From contig JBBKXR010000032.1 in NCBI GenBank assembly GCA_037969585.1, forward strand, positions 1 to 64,000: 64,000 nt of DNA. Reading direction: 5' to 3'. A program made the position numbers and the translations under genes. Shown in pieces: positions 33,496-42,943 of this stretch (position 1 is the first letter of the stretch; each line of letters opens with the position of its first letter). Under the pieces are notes generated by a model. The model ran no database searches. It was not told the origin of the DNA and saw only the letters and a program-made list of their open reading frames with translations. Source of the stretch: JBBKXR01 sp037969585. GTDB lineage: Bacteria > Verrucomicrobiota > Verrucomicrobiia > Verrucomicrobiales > DEV007.

Positions 33496-34581
33496 CTAAT
33501 CGGCACTGGAACCTTCTCCAGGCTTGCCAAATACGTCGCCGCGTAAGTCCCGGAGCGACATCAATCCTTCCCAGCATCGACCCCGCATGCGCCGGGCGCC
33601 CGTCTGACGACGCACCCCGAACTGATCTCGGCAAGATTCAAAGACCCCATCGACGAATTGCCGGCTGCCTATGGCGCCCCCCTCGGTAAAATAGCGAACA
33701 CGGCTGCGCATCAATTCATGCAGCGGCAACTCGCCGCCGAGATCATCAGCTACTTTCGCCACCTGTTCCGGATCGAACCCCGCCTTCGCACCGCGACCAG
33801 AAGGACCATCGCCAAGCCGACGCTCCCCCTGGCCAAACAAGTGAACACGGTACGCTGCAGCGACATCCCGCCATGTCAAAGGTACCTCACCATCCCCTTG
33901 CCAGGAGCGAACGCGCCCATGCAACCTAGCTAACCGGTTCCTCGCCAATTTCTTCCCAGCTACCGCCTCCGCATAGCCACACCACCGATAATCCTTCGGA
34001 TCGGCAACAAGTGCCGCCCGAATCGGATTCAATTCGATATAGGCAGCCATCGTCATCAGAGCCGTTTCGTCGCTCTCAACCAAAACAGAATGAAACCGAT
34101 CCTCCCACAACGTGCCGACTCGCTCAGTTCGATCGTTGAACCAGACCGAAAAGCGCCACTTCAGCTCTTTTAAAAATACCGACAGATCCCCCATTCGCTT
34201 CTGATATCGAGCAACTATGCCATCGATCCATTCCGAGCTACCCGTCGAAGTTCTCGAATACTCCAGCGCACAATCGATCTCGTCGCGCGCCTCCACGAGC
34301 GCTTTCCCTTGATAAAGCAATGATAACCGTTCTCTCAATGATTCCGCCGTCAAGCACTTCACTTCATCCCCACACGGCACCTCCACCAGAATGTGAAAAT
34401 GGTTCGCCATCACACAATAAGTCAGCACCCGCATATCCAAAAAAGCCTCCAGTCGCCTCATCGTCGCAACAAAAAACTCCTTCTCCACTTTCCCAAAGCA
34501 GCGTCGCCGATCAACAACCCGCGAGAACACATGATAGCATCCACCATCAGAAAGCAACAATCGCCGAAAAGCCATGCCCAT
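33496..34581 (-). CDS. REP-associated tyrosine transposase (RAYT, Y1-type)
   Basis: 361 aa. Y1-type transposase domain: YHVFSRVVDRRRCF, the HUH metal motif in ANHFHILVEV (His61, His63), LWEDRFHSVLVES, and AAYIELNPIRAALV with the probable catalytic Tyr. The C-terminal 120 residues are a basic extension seen in many single-copy RAYTs. The absence of IS200/IS605 ends and of tnpB, and the stable single-gene setting, favour a domesticated RAYT over an active IS. RAYTs bind GTAG-containing REP hairpins; a strong hairpin lies 200 bp upstream (34786-34813), and the five composite repeats in this window contain GTAG next to a partial palindrome. The link is inference. Confidence 0.85.
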   Translation of the reverse strand: MGMAFRRLLLSDGGCYHVFSRVVDRRRCFGKVEKEFFVATMRRLEAFLDMRVLTYCVMANHFHILVEVPCGDEVKCLTAESLRERLSLLYQGKALVEARDEIDCALEYSRTSTGSSEWIDGIVARYQKRMGDLSVFLKELKWRFSVWFNDRTERVGTLWEDRFHSVLVESDETALMTMAAYIELNPIRAALVADPKDYRWCGYAEAVAGKKLARNRLARLHGRVRSWQGDGEVPLTWRDVAAAYRVHLFGQGERRLGDGPSGRGAKAGFDPEQVAKVADDLGGELPLHELMRSRVRYFTEGGAIGSRQFVDGVFESCRDQFGVRRQTGARRMRGRCWEGLMSLRDLRGDVFGKPGEGSSAD

Positions 34582-34785
34582 CGATACCGCGCCGACCCAT
34601 CACCGTCAACAATATAATGCACTGCATTTGATTCTACGCCATTTAGTTTACATCTAGCTTTTGAGGCCTTTCGTAATTTGTGCCTTTCACCATCACTGTC
34701 TCGGTACGGCAAACATGCCATAGGATCTCACTCACTTGATTAAGGGCTTTTTGGGCAGGCTGCCGACGGACTAACTTGCACGGTA

Positions 34786-34813
34786 CTCGCTCGATGTATG
34801 CATCGAACGCGAG
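34786..34813. repeat. Hairpin-forming inverted repeat between RAYT and SLC13 genes
   Basis: ctcgc-tcgatg, loop tatg, catcga-ac-gcgag: an 11-bp stem with a 2-nt bulge. No T run follows on either strand. It lies about 60 bp past the stop of the SLC13 gene and about 200 bp upstream of the RAYT gene. It could be a REP-like RAYT target or weak terminator. The rest of the 293-bp gap shows no gene. Confidence 0.65.
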
Positions 34814-34874
34814 CTACCTCAATCGCGATCATCCCCGTCCTCCGTTTGAGCGCCCTGCAGTCGGTCGCCCCGAC

Positions 34875-36269
34875 CTAGCTTTTTAGCAAAAGCCGACAGC
34901 AAATCGTTACCACGACGACCCCAATTAGGTTCAGCGCCAAACCTTCGCGCGCCATCCGTGCCACCGTGAATTTTCCGCTACCGAAGATGACTGCGTTCGG
35001 ACCTGTCGCGACCGGCAGCATGAAGGCACAACTCGCGCTCAACGCCGCCGGCAACATCAACAGTGCTGGTTCAACGTCGGTCGCAATCGCTGCCGCCGCC
35101 AGCACAGGCATCATCAATGCGGTGCTGGCAGTGTTACTGGTCACCTCTGTCAGGAAAGTCATAAAAAATGCCACCGCTGCGATCAACAGCACGATTGGCA
35201 AAACGCCGATGCCACCCAGCACCCCAGCGAGACTTTCGCTCAAGCCTGACGAACGGAAGCCCTCCGCCAACACCATCCCGCCACTGAAAAGCAGGATCAC
35301 TCCCCACGGAATATCGCGAGCCATTTCCCAATCGAGCAGCGTCGATCCATCCTTCTTGCCGCTCGGGATCAAGAACATTGCGATCACACCAAGAAACGCG
35401 ACGCTGGCATCGTTCGCTCCGGGCAGCCCAAGCCATGCGCTCCACCCACCTCCCGTCTCTGTGCCCCGAGTGATCCACGCCGCTGCCACCACGCCGAAAA
35501 CGGCGAGTGTACGGACTTCCTCCGGTCGCCATTTTCCCGTGTCCGGCAGCTCGACCTTCTCCGCACTTGTAATCCCTCGTGACAGCCACAACCACATCAA
35601 CGGGATCATCAACACCACTACTGGCACGCCGTATTTCATCCACTGCAGAAAACTCACCTCAGTGCCAGTCGTCGCCTTGTATTGATCCATAAAAATCAAG
35701 TTCGGCGGAGTTCCGATCGGGGTGCCCAATCCACCAATGCTCGCCGCGTAGGCGATCCCCAAAAGCAGTGGAATCTTCACCCTCTCCTGACGCACGCCTT
35801 CCAGCACTGCCAGCGCAATCGGCAGCAGCATCAGCGTGGTTGCCGTGTTTGAAATCCACATGCTCAGGGTCGCCGCCGCGAGCATAAAACCGAGGATCAG
35901 TCCGCGCCCTCCACCTCCTCCACACAATCGCACCATGTACAGCGCCAATCGCCTGTGAGCACCACTTTTCTCCATCGCTTTCGAAAGTAAAAACCCTCCC
36001 AATAGCAACAAAATAAGCTTGTTGCCGTATTTCTCTGCAACCACGTCGGCATCCAGCACCCCGAGCAGTGGCAACAGCGCGATCGGCACTAAAGAAGCGA
36101 CGGCAATAGGCACCGCTTCGGTCATCCACCAACTCGCAGTCAATACTGCCACACCCAGCGTTATCGATGCAGATGGTGACATGCCCTGACGCCACGCCAG
36201 ACTCCCCAGGACGATCCCGAGAACCGGTCCCAGCCACCGAAAAATTATTCTCAACGATTCCTGTTTCAT
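34875..36269 (-). CDS. SLC13/DASS-family sodium-dependent anion transporter
   Basis: 464 aa from the ATG at 36269 (MKQESLRI); the frame is open to 36287 from a TTG. About twelve hydrophobic segments. The two sodium/substrate motifs of the DASS family are present: SNTATTLMLLPIA in the first half and TSNTASTALMMPVL in the second, plus IGTPPNLIF. Members import di- and tricarboxylates or sulfate with Na+. Sequence alone cannot distinguish these; the length and the SNT motifs are like VcINDY-type dicarboxylate transporters. It is divergent from the methyltransferase gene (98-bp gap). Confidence 0.92.
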   Translation of the reverse strand: MKQESLRIIFRWLGPVLGIVLGSLAWRQGMSPSASITLGVAVLTASWWMTEAVPIAVASLVPIALLPLLGVLDADVVAEKYGNKLILLLLGGFLLSKAMEKSGAHRRLALYMVRLCGGGGGRGLILGFMLAAATLSMWISNTATTLMLLPIALAVLEGVRQERVKIPLLLGIAYAASIGGLGTPIGTPPNLIFMDQYKATTGTEVSFLQWMKYGVPVVVLMIPLMWLWLSRGITSAEKVELPDTGKWRPEEVRTLAVFGVVAAAWITRGTETGGGWSAWLGLPGANDASVAFLGVIAMFLIPSGKKDGSTLLDWEMARDIPWGVILLFSGGMVLAEGFRSSGLSESLAGVLGGIGVLPIVLLIAAVAFFMTFLTEVTSNTASTALMMPVLAAAAIATDVEPALLMLPAALSASCAFMLPVATGPNAVIFGSGKFTVARMAREGLALNLIGVVVVTICCRLLLKS

Positions 36270-36367
36270 ATTCGTCGGCGATACCAACAGATCACCCGCC
36301 TGCGAACAAGCTTAGAGCATCACAAAAAGTTACTGGCATCGCACGCCCCCTCGATTCACAGTCCCGC

Positions 36368-37420
36368 ATGCCAAGCCCAAGCTCGCTCACTGACCGGCCG
36401 CTCACCGATCCAACATCCGTATTGCGATATCGCGACGGACTCTACGCCGTCGATCTTCTGTCATGTGCGATCACTGAATTCGATTTCTTCACATGGCTCG
36501 CCGATCACCCATCTGATCTGAACGAAATCTGCAAACACTTCGATTTCGCGCGCCGACCCGCTGACGTATTAATGACCCTGCTGCAGTGCAATCAGTTCGT
36601 GCGCCGCAACGATGTCGGCGAATACCGACTGAGCCGACTCGGTCAAGAACACCTCGACCAGCGCTCGGCATGGAATCTGTCGCCGTACTTTGCCTCACTG
36701 AAAGACCGCCCCATCGCTCTGGATTTTGCGCGCGTGCTGCGCAGCGGAAAGCCCGCCCACTGGTCGGGCAACGAGGACGCCGGAGCCGACTGGCACGAGG
36801 CGATGAAGAATGAAGCGTTCGCCGAATCCTTTACCGCCGCGATGAACTGCCGCGGCGTCTATCTCGGAAAAGCTCTCGCCGATGAGCTTGTTGACGACCT
36901 TCAGCACCGTTCGCGTGTGCTCGACATCGGCGGTGGCTCCGGCATTTACGCCTGCGCCCTAGCGGCCAATCATCCGCACCTTTTGGCCACAGTGCTCGAA
37001 CAGGAGCCGGTCGATGCGATTGCACGAAAAACCATCGGGGAATACCAACTCAGCGAACGCATCGGCGTTCACACTGGCAATATGTTCCACAGCGAATGCT
37101 ACCCGACTGACTGCGACGTTCACCTGTTTTCGAATGTGCTCCACGACTGGGACTTTCCAGAAATCGATCAACTCCTCGCCCGCTCATTCGAAACTTTACC
37201 CGACGACGGCTTGGTGGTCATCCACGAAACTTTCCTCAACGCCGACAAGTCCGGCCCGCTACCCGTCGCCGAATACTCCTGCATCCTGATGCACTCGACC
37301 CAGGGGCGCTGCTATTCGACCACCGAAATCTTCGAGCACCTCGAAAATGCCGGCTTCGTTGCCCCGAGTCACCGCAATAGCGCCGGCGATCGTGGCATCA
37401 TCGTAGCCCACAAACGCTGA
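36368..37420 (+). CDS. SAM-dependent O-methyltransferase (family 2 type)
   Basis: 350 aa from the ATG at 36368; an open extension back to 36167 overlaps the SLC13 gene on the other strand and is rejected. The N-terminal helical dimerisation domain is LLSCAITEFDFFTWLADHPS; the SAM-binding loop is RVLDIGGGSGIYACALA (about residue 180); FSNVLHDWDF carries the catalytic-region His typical of acetylserotonin/hydroxyneurosporene O-methyltransferases. The family methylates hydroxyl groups of small molecules. The substrate is unknown; no biosynthetic cluster is adjacent, although a lipase-like gene follows by 4 bp and may share the transcript. Confidence 0.88.
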   Translation: MPSPSSLTDRPLTDPTSVLRYRDGLYAVDLLSCAITEFDFFTWLADHPSDLNEICKHFDFARRPADVLMTLLQCNQFVRRNDVGEYRLSRLGQEHLDQRSAWNLSPYFASLKDRPIALDFARVLRSGKPAHWSGNEDAGADWHEAMKNEAFAESFTAAMNCRGVYLGKALADELVDDLQHRSRVLDIGGGSGIYACALAANHPHLLATVLEQEPVDAIARKTIGEYQLSERIGVHTGNMFHSECYPTDCDVHLFSNVLHDWDFPEIDQLLARSFETLPDDGLVVIHETFLNADKSGPLPVAEYSCILMHSTQGRCYSTTEIFEHLENAGFVAPSHRNSAGDRGIIVAHKR

Positions 37421-37424
37421 CCCG

Positions 37425-38240
37425 ATGCCGCCTCTTCAAAATGCCGTTTTGAGCAACCGCGTTTTGCGGTCACCTTTCGGCATGCGACACTTACTTGGTC
37501 GAACTTTGCTTGGACCGCTGCTCTTCATGACAACCGCCATCGCCAGTAACGCTTCAGCCGAAACCAGCTCACCGGCACCCACGGCAAACGAGCACGTGAT
37601 TCTACTGCACGGACTGGCACGCTCCCCTAAGTGCATGAAAAGACTGGAAAAATCGCTCAGCGCGCAAGGCTACGTCGTTCACAATATCGGTTACCCTTCG
37701 AGACAGTCTACAGCGGAAATTCTAGTCGAAAAACATATCGGACCGGCCTTCGAATCCTGTCGAGCCCAGGGCGCCGAAAGAATTCACGTAGTCGCGCACT
37801 CTCTGGGAGGGATCTTGCTGCGACTCTACGCCCGCGATCACAAAATTTCCGATCTTGGTCGTGTTGTCATGCTTGGACCGCCGAATCAAGGTAGCGAGAT
37901 CGTCGACAAACTCGGCCACCTTTCTCTGTATCGATGGATCAACGGCCCGGTCGGCAGCCAACTCGGCACCAAAGGGGAAGCCGCCCTTGCAAGCACCCTT
38001 GGACCGGTCGATTTTGAACTCGGCATCATCGCCGGAAGCCGTTCCATCAACGTCATTCTATCACGCTTCATTGCTGGACGGGATGACGGCAAGGTGTCAG
38101 TGGAAAATACCCGCGTCGAAGGCGCACAAGATCACACCGTGATTCGTTGCTCGCATCCTTACCTGATGAGCAGCCGCCAATCGATCGACCTGGTTCGACG
38201 GTTCCTGGCGACCGGCAGTTTCGGCACCTGCGGCAAGTGA
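37425..38240 (+). CDS. Exported alpha/beta hydrolase, lipase-like
   Basis: 271 aa; an ATG at 37482 is an alternative start giving a more usual signal peptide (RHLLGRTLLGPLLFMTTAIA). The hydrolase part opens with HVILLHGLARSPKCM (oxyanion HG motif), has the nucleophile elbow VVAHSLGGILLRLYA, and VVMLGPPNQGSEIVDKL as in PGAP1-like/EstA lipases. The probable acid and His lie in the tail (DDGKVSVENT, GAQDHTVI, CSHPYLM). Likely a periplasmic lipase or esterase. It follows the methyltransferase gene by 4 bp. The pel genes start 133 bp later after an AT-rich stretch, so it is probably a separate unit. Confidence 0.85.
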   Translation: MPPLQNAVLSNRVLRSPFGMRHLLGRTLLGPLLFMTTAIASNASAETSSPAPTANEHVILLHGLARSPKCMKRLEKSLSAQGYVVHNIGYPSRQSTAEILVEKHIGPAFESCRAQGAERIHVVAHSLGGILLRLYARDHKISDLGRVVMLGPPNQGSEIVDKLGHLSLYRWINGPVGSQLGTKGEAALASTLGPVDFELGIIAGSRSINVILSRFIAGRDDGKVSVENTRVEGAQDHTVIRCSHPYLMSSRQSIDLVRRFLATGSFGTCGK

Positions 38241-38373
38241 ACGCCACTTCAATTGCCCGCCTCTGCCCACTCACACAACAATAACGCTCACTTCAATTAA
38301 CAAAACAATAATGTTTATAAAGCTTGATAATTAACAGAACGTATATAACCGTGAGGCAAACCCAATTGCCTTC
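38241..38373 (+). promoter_or_regulatory. AT-rich leader upstream of the pel operon
   Basis: The interval at 38280-38350 is strongly AT-rich (aattaacaaaacaataatg, ataaagcttgataattaac) against a GC-rich background and lies directly before the first pel gene. It is the most likely promoter and operator area of the operon. No -10/-35 boxes or known operator could be assigned. Confidence 0.4.
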
Positions 38374-40470
38374 ATGCGATCTACCTTCCGACTTTTGTCG
38401 TTATCGCGGCGTCTTGCGTCAGCGAATGCTCTTCGCCAGCGACCGCTCCCGTTGGAGACTCGAGGCTTGGCCATTGCCGCCGCCGCTGCCATTACCGCAT
38501 GCGCTTGCCTGACCTCCGGCCATGCTCAAATTTCCGACCCTCTGGCTGCGACGGTCGAACGAAAGTCTGCACCCGCAAGCACGGGTCCGGTCGAAACTGC
38601 ACCACCACGATCGCCCACGCCTCCAGTCTTCGTTCCGCAAAAGCCAACTGCAGAGAGCACTGCGGCTCCCGATCCCGATTCTGACGAGGCCGTTCTCGAT
38701 CGACTACCGACACTTTCTACCGACCACCTCAGTGGTTTGGTTGGACTTTATCAACGTCTCGGAAACCAGAAAATGGCGACTGCCGTCAGCGCAGAGCTGA
38801 GGCGCCGTGATCCTTCCGGAGCGACGGCAATCGCGCAGTCCAGCGGCGCCACCCAAGATTCGAGCTCAGGCTCCTCCAGCGACAACGACTTCCAGCCCGA
38901 CAGCCCCTTCGACGCGACCGAAGATCAAGCCGATCAGTTAATGAACATCGGACGCGCCAGCGACGCCGTCGTATTGCTCGAAAAATCCAAAGCCCGGTTA
39001 TCAAAAGGACGCGCCTTTCCTCTCGAAGCCCAATTGGCATCGGCCTACCTCGCCAGTGGACGGAAAGCAGAAGCGGTGGCGTCTTTTCAGAGCGTCGCGG
39101 CCAGCAAGGCCTACACCGCTGCGACGCGCGCTGAAGCTAAGAGCGAACTCGACAACCTACAACTCAGCGACGACATCGCCGCTACCTACGCCGCGCTTCA
39201 GACCGGTGACCGGAAGGCCGCCCTGCAACGTGCCCGTGGTTTGTCAGCCGCCCACCCCGGCAATCGCGACGTCGATTTGCTGCTCGCTCAGGCGATGACC
39301 TCAAACGGAATGCATCGCGAAGCGCTGCCATTGATGGAATCGCTGAAAAATACCACGCCACCCGGACAAGAGTTCGAAGGGCAGGCCGACTACGCCGACG
39401 CGCTCTACAACAGTGGACAACTCGATCGTGCACGTGCCGAGTATGATCAGGTGAGTCATAGTCAGTCCGAAACCGAGGCCGTTCGATCCGAAGCGCTAGC
39501 GACATCGGCAGAGATTTTTGAAAAGACCGCCAACACTGTTTCCGTTGATGGCGAATACCTCAACGAAGCGGAAGGCGATCGCTTTTATACAAAGTTTGAT
39601 GCCTCGGCAGAGGTCCGCAAGAATGTCCGCGTCGGCGCCAGCGCGTGGCACGATCGGGTCGAACTCAGCGATGAGCGCAGCTTGCTCAAAGACTCCGCCT
39701 CAAATACCGGCGCCTACGCCTTTGTCCGGCCAAAAATCGGCACTCACCACTTCATGGACGTTCGTTTTGGCGGCGCCGACCACGGCGAGTTGCTCTACGC
39801 ACTGGCCGGCGGTCGCGAACCCGCCAACGATCTTTTCTGGGGCTGGCAGGTCGGTTATTACGGCAATCACCCCGCCGATAATTCGCTGCAATTGATCGCC
39901 CTCGACGGTCGTGAGGATCGTCTCGCCGCTGCCATTTCCGGTCCCTTGCCGTTCGGCCTGAAACTCAGCGCACGCACCGGCGGCCGGCGCATTTTTGCCG
40001 AAGACGCCGAACTTGGTGACGGTTGGTTCGCCGATGTCGAAATCGGTCGCACGCTCTGGCAGGACAAGGCCAACCGCCGATCCCTTCAGCTCGCCTACCA
40101 AGCCAGCTACGAAAACTTTGACGCACGCAAGTTGAGTGCCGGCGAAGTGCGTTCGCTGGGACTCATCGACGCGACCGGTGGTGAGCTGATCGGCAACGAG
40201 TTCATCGAACCCCGCTATCATCCGCACGGCTTTAATATGAGCTTCAATCATCGCATCAACGATCGCCTCGACAGCTATCTCGGCGCAGGCGTGAACTACG
40301 ATTTTGCTGACGACGAAATCGACTGGTCGATCACCGGCGGCGCAAGCTACAGCCTCGCTGACCACCTCGACCTGCTCTTTGAACTGGGCTACTACTCGGA
40401 CGGAACCGCAGCCGCCAACGATTCATCCGAAGTCATCGTCGCCAATGTTGGCCTGCGATACTTTTACTGA
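38374..40470 (+). CDS. pelB: PelB-like outer-membrane protein (TPR plus beta barrel)
   Basis: 698 aa. Leader with hydrophobic core LAIAAAAAITACACL; then a Pro/Ser/Ala-rich region, TPR-like helical repeats (about residues 185-390, AYLASGRKAEAVASF, ADALYNSGQLDRARAEY), and a C-terminal beta-barrel part with alternating strands ending in the terminal signature VIVANVGLRYFY (final aromatic). P. aeruginosa PelB has the same order but is larger (about 1190 aa, with more TPRs), so this is a short form. It would be the secretion channel for the polymer. Assignment rests on architecture and on its position before pelD-E-F-G, so the symbol is tentative. Confidence 0.7.
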   Translation: MRSTFRLLSLSRRLASANALRQRPLPLETRGLAIAAAAAITACACLTSGHAQISDPLAATVERKSAPASTGPVETAPPRSPTPPVFVPQKPTAESTAAPDPDSDEAVLDRLPTLSTDHLSGLVGLYQRLGNQKMATAVSAELRRRDPSGATAIAQSSGATQDSSSGSSSDNDFQPDSPFDATEDQADQLMNIGRASDAVVLLEKSKARLSKGRAFPLEAQLASAYLASGRKAEAVASFQSVAASKAYTAATRAEAKSELDNLQLSDDIAATYAALQTGDRKAALQRARGLSAAHPGNRDVDLLLAQAMTSNGMHREALPLMESLKNTTPPGQEFEGQADYADALYNSGQLDRARAEYDQVSHSQSETEAVRSEALATSAEIFEKTANTVSVDGEYLNEAEGDRFYTKFDASAEVRKNVRVGASAWHDRVELSDERSLLKDSASNTGAYAFVRPKIGTHHFMDVRFGGADHGELLYALAGGREPANDLFWGWQVGYYGNHPADNSLQLIALDGREDRLAAAISGPLPFGLKLSARTGGRRIFAEDAELGDGWFADVEIGRTLWQDKANRRSLQLAYQASYENFDARKLSAGEVRSLGLIDATGGELIGNEFIEPRYHPHGFNMSFNHRINDRLDSYLGAGVNYDFADDEIDWSITGGASYSLADHLDLLFELGYYSDGTAAANDSSEVIVANVGLRYFY

Positions 40471-40529
40471 AACCTCACGACCTCGTCGCTACCTCCGCTT
40501 CCGCTGCCGCCCCCAATTGCGCTTCCTCC

Positions 40530-41963
40530 GTGCCTGAGCCCGAGTCCACCGCCACCGAACCGCCGAAGCCGGACCTAAGTGGCAATCGCTATGGAAGCGT
40601 TGCCGACGGCTTGATCTTGCTTCTGTTGCTTTGTTTCGCGAACGTTTCGATCGCCCGCGCCGACCCGGGTTTTTTCGCCCTCAATCCAACTCCGTGGATC
40701 ATCCTTCCCGTGGTGCTGGGCGCTCGTCACGGGCTTCTCTCTGGACTCGTCGGTTCGCTGGTCACCACGCTGGTAGTCTTCATTGGCTTCAAATATTTCA
40801 AGGGCGAAAGCGACTTCGCCGGGATGATCACCGACACCCCCTACTACTTCGTTTCCCTTCTGGCAGCGGCAGCGATCGGTGGTCTGGTGCATCGCCTGTT
40901 AGCTGGACCTGCCGAGACCGCACAGGATTCGGTACAGCAAATCGCCGAGTCATACCAACGTCTTCAACACGAGCTTGCTTTGTCACAAGCCTCGGCCAAC
41001 GATCTGGCCCAGCGCCTGCTACTGCACGACGCCGACTTCATCACGCTTCAGGATCGGGTCCAACAACTATTCGCTCTCGGTTCGGACGATTCGGAAAAAA
41101 ATATCGAACGGCGCCTGCTGGAACTTTTCCGTGACCTGTTCGCTGTAAACGCCGCCGCCATCTATCTACGTGATGCCAACTCAGCGATTACGCCAACTTG
41201 GCAGGCTGTCAGCTCCATCGGTCCAGTCACCGGTCTCGAAGCATCGACCACGTTTGACGCTTGCCAACATCCGGTGGTCGCTGCAGCCATCGAGAACTGC
41301 GACATCAGCACCTGTGCCAGCCTATGGCAAAAGGACTCGCCGGAAACTCCTGCTTCAAATCCATCCACTACACTGGCAGCGATTCCGTGGAGTCCCGTAT
41401 CTTCAAATGCTCCGAGTCGCTTGTTGATCATCGACCGGCTTCCTTACGCGCAGGCTAATTGGGAAACGCTGGCTCGCATTCAGGCCTTGTTCGACTGGGT
41501 CATGACCGTGGCGGTCACCGATCCCGACCCAACCCTCTCGATGGCAGCGGCTACCGGGCAGAGCATCATTCCTCCGGAAGCCTTCAGTCGACAGGTCGAT
41601 CTCGCACTCGACTTCGCGGCACGGCTGCATATCTCATTTCGCCTCGTACTCTTCGAACCGGCACCTGACGCGGACCTGGCCAAACAACAGGCATTTGTAC
41701 AGAGCGCACAGATTTATCGTCGACCCGGCGATACCATTGGTGGCGTCGTATTGATCAGTGAAAGCAGTGAAGCCTTCGCCATCGGCCTTCTCATCCCCGC
41801 ATCGACTGATTCTGCCGCTGAACTTCGGGTCCGGGAAATGCTCAAGCATGTTCCCGGAGGAAGCTCCACGGTGCGCCACCACATCCTGACCATCGACAGT
41901 GATGCGGACCGCTTCAACCACCAGTGGAATCAGCTCATTCAACCGATTGCGGTCGCCAAATGA
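40530..41963 (+). CDS. pelD: PelD-like c-di-GMP receptor with GAF and degenerate GGDEF
   Basis: 477 aa. Four membrane segments (about residues 24-125, LILLLLLCFANVS; WIILPVVLGARHGLLSGLVG; LLAAAAIGGLVHRLL), a coiled coil (130-185), a GAF domain (190-330) and a degenerate GGDEF domain (350-470). The GGDEF active site is gone (IGGVVLISESSEA) but an I-site-like RxxD, Arg398-Pro-Gly-Asp401, stands at the right place before it. This matches PelD, which binds c-di-GMP through its I-site to turn on Pel synthesis. The start has no strong Shine-Dalgarno. It overlaps pelE by 4 bp (ATGA). Confidence 0.88.
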   Translation: MPEPESTATEPPKPDLSGNRYGSVADGLILLLLLCFANVSIARADPGFFALNPTPWIILPVVLGARHGLLSGLVGSLVTTLVVFIGFKYFKGESDFAGMITDTPYYFVSLLAAAAIGGLVHRLLAGPAETAQDSVQQIAESYQRLQHELALSQASANDLAQRLLLHDADFITLQDRVQQLFALGSDDSEKNIERRLLELFRDLFAVNAAAIYLRDANSAITPTWQAVSSIGPVTGLEASTTFDACQHPVVAAAIENCDISTCASLWQKDSPETPASNPSTTLAAIPWSPVSSNAPSRLLIIDRLPYAQANWETLARIQALFDWVMTVAVTDPDPTLSMAAATGQSIIPPEAFSRQVDLALDFAARLHISFRLVLFEPAPDADLAKQQAFVQSAQIYRRPGDTIGGVVLISESSEAFAIGLLIPASTDSAAELRVREMLKHVPGGSSTVRHHILTIDSDADRFNHQWNQLIQPIAVAK

Positions 41964-42943
41964 ATCGATTGCCCGCCATTCTGACCTGTCTCTTCGCAGT
42001 AACGGTCGATGCGTTTGCAGTCGTGATAGCCAGCGGCGCTCTGCCTGTTAACTCGTTTTCCAATTGGCAGTTGGCGACGGTTCTGCACCTGGTTTCGGTC
42101 GTCATCGTTGGCTTTGCAATCGCACGCTATCGGCATCGCGGCGACGCGCAGACGGTCGGCATACGCACCGTCGCAATCCTCGCCATCACGCTGACCCTGT
42201 GCGCACCGGTGGCGGGAGCACTCGCCGTCGCCTGCTTACTCGGAGGCTTTGCAAAAAACACGCACCCAGCCAAAGTTCTCTCCAACGTCGTTGTCGGTAA
42301 TCCGCTGCGAATATCACAGACGGATCCATCGACTACTCCCATCGTTCGCAGCATGAGTGAGAATGCCCTCGGCAAACTCCGTGAAGCCGGCCCGCTGCTG
42401 CACCGCAACCGAAGCCGACAGAGCATCACTGTCCTGCGACGACTGCAACGTCATCAGGATGCCCGCACCCAGCTTCAGGCACAAGGCGCACTGGCTTCGC
42501 TCAGCGAAACATCCGAAAAACAGATCAATCAACTTCGTCAGCTTGATTCGAGTCCGGAAATTTCTCGCCGACTGGCTTCCCTGCTCCATCAAGTAGGCGT
42601 CTCCGGAATGCGCGACGACGTCACCTCGAAGGCCCTGCTCGAAGAAGCGATCGATTACCTCGAACTATCCCTAGCCGCCAGCCCGAGCGACGCTGAGAAC
42701 ACCACCGCACTGCAACTTCTCGCCGAATGTCAACTCGCCACCCATCAAGTCGCTGACCTCCCCGAACTGATCAGTCAGCTTCGCCGTCAGACCGACGGCG
42801 CGCCTTTCGCCGATAAAATCGAGCGACGCTACCACGCGGAACTCGGCCAGTGGCGCGAACTCGCCTCGAGCGTGCACGATACCTGTATGAACACGACGGT
42901 AGCGTCTCGTAATTTCTGGGCGGGCACCCCTCCCGTCTCATGA
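41960..42943 (+). CDS. pelE: PelE-like inner-membrane TPR protein
   Basis: 327 aa from the ATG at 41960, which overlaps the pelD stop (ATGA). Two or three N-terminal membrane segments (ILTCLFAVTVDAFAVVIASG, LATVLHLVSVVIVGFAIARY, IRTVAILAITLTLCAPVAGA) and a helical cytoplasmic domain with TPR-like repeats (LEEAIDYLELSLAASPSDAE). This layout and its place between pelD and pelF match PelE, part of the inner-membrane Pel synthase complex. PelE is poorly conserved in sequence, so the call leans on order and topology. It is translationally coupled to pelF (ATGA at 42940). Confidence 0.82.
   Translation: MNRLPAILTCLFAVTVDAFAVVIASGALPVNSFSNWQLATVLHLVSVVIVGFAIARYRHRGDAQTVGIRTVAILAITLTLCAPVAGALAVACLLGGFAKNTHPAKVLSNVVVGNPLRISQTDPSTTPIVRSMSENALGKLREAGPLLHRNRSRQSITVLRRLQRHQDARTQLQAQGALASLSETSEKQINQLRQLDSSPEISRRLASLLHQVGVSGMRDDVTSKALLEEAIDYLELSLAASPSDAENTTALQLLAECQLATHQVADLPELISQLRRQTDGAPFADKIERRYHAELGQWRELASSVHDTCMNTTVASRNFWAGTPPVS

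Noticed and set aside
34458..34721. 87-codon minus-strand frame near the RAYT start
   Set aside because: It overlaps the RAYT coding start in another frame and shows no protein-like features.
36167..36367. N-terminal extension of the methyltransferase
   Set aside because: It overlaps the SLC13 gene on the other strand and adds residues not seen in the family; the ATG at 36368 gives normal length.
37425..38240. PelA candidate next to the pel genes
   Set aside because: It is a short lipase-like alpha/beta hydrolase; PelA is about 950 aa with hydrolase and deacetylase domains that are absent here.
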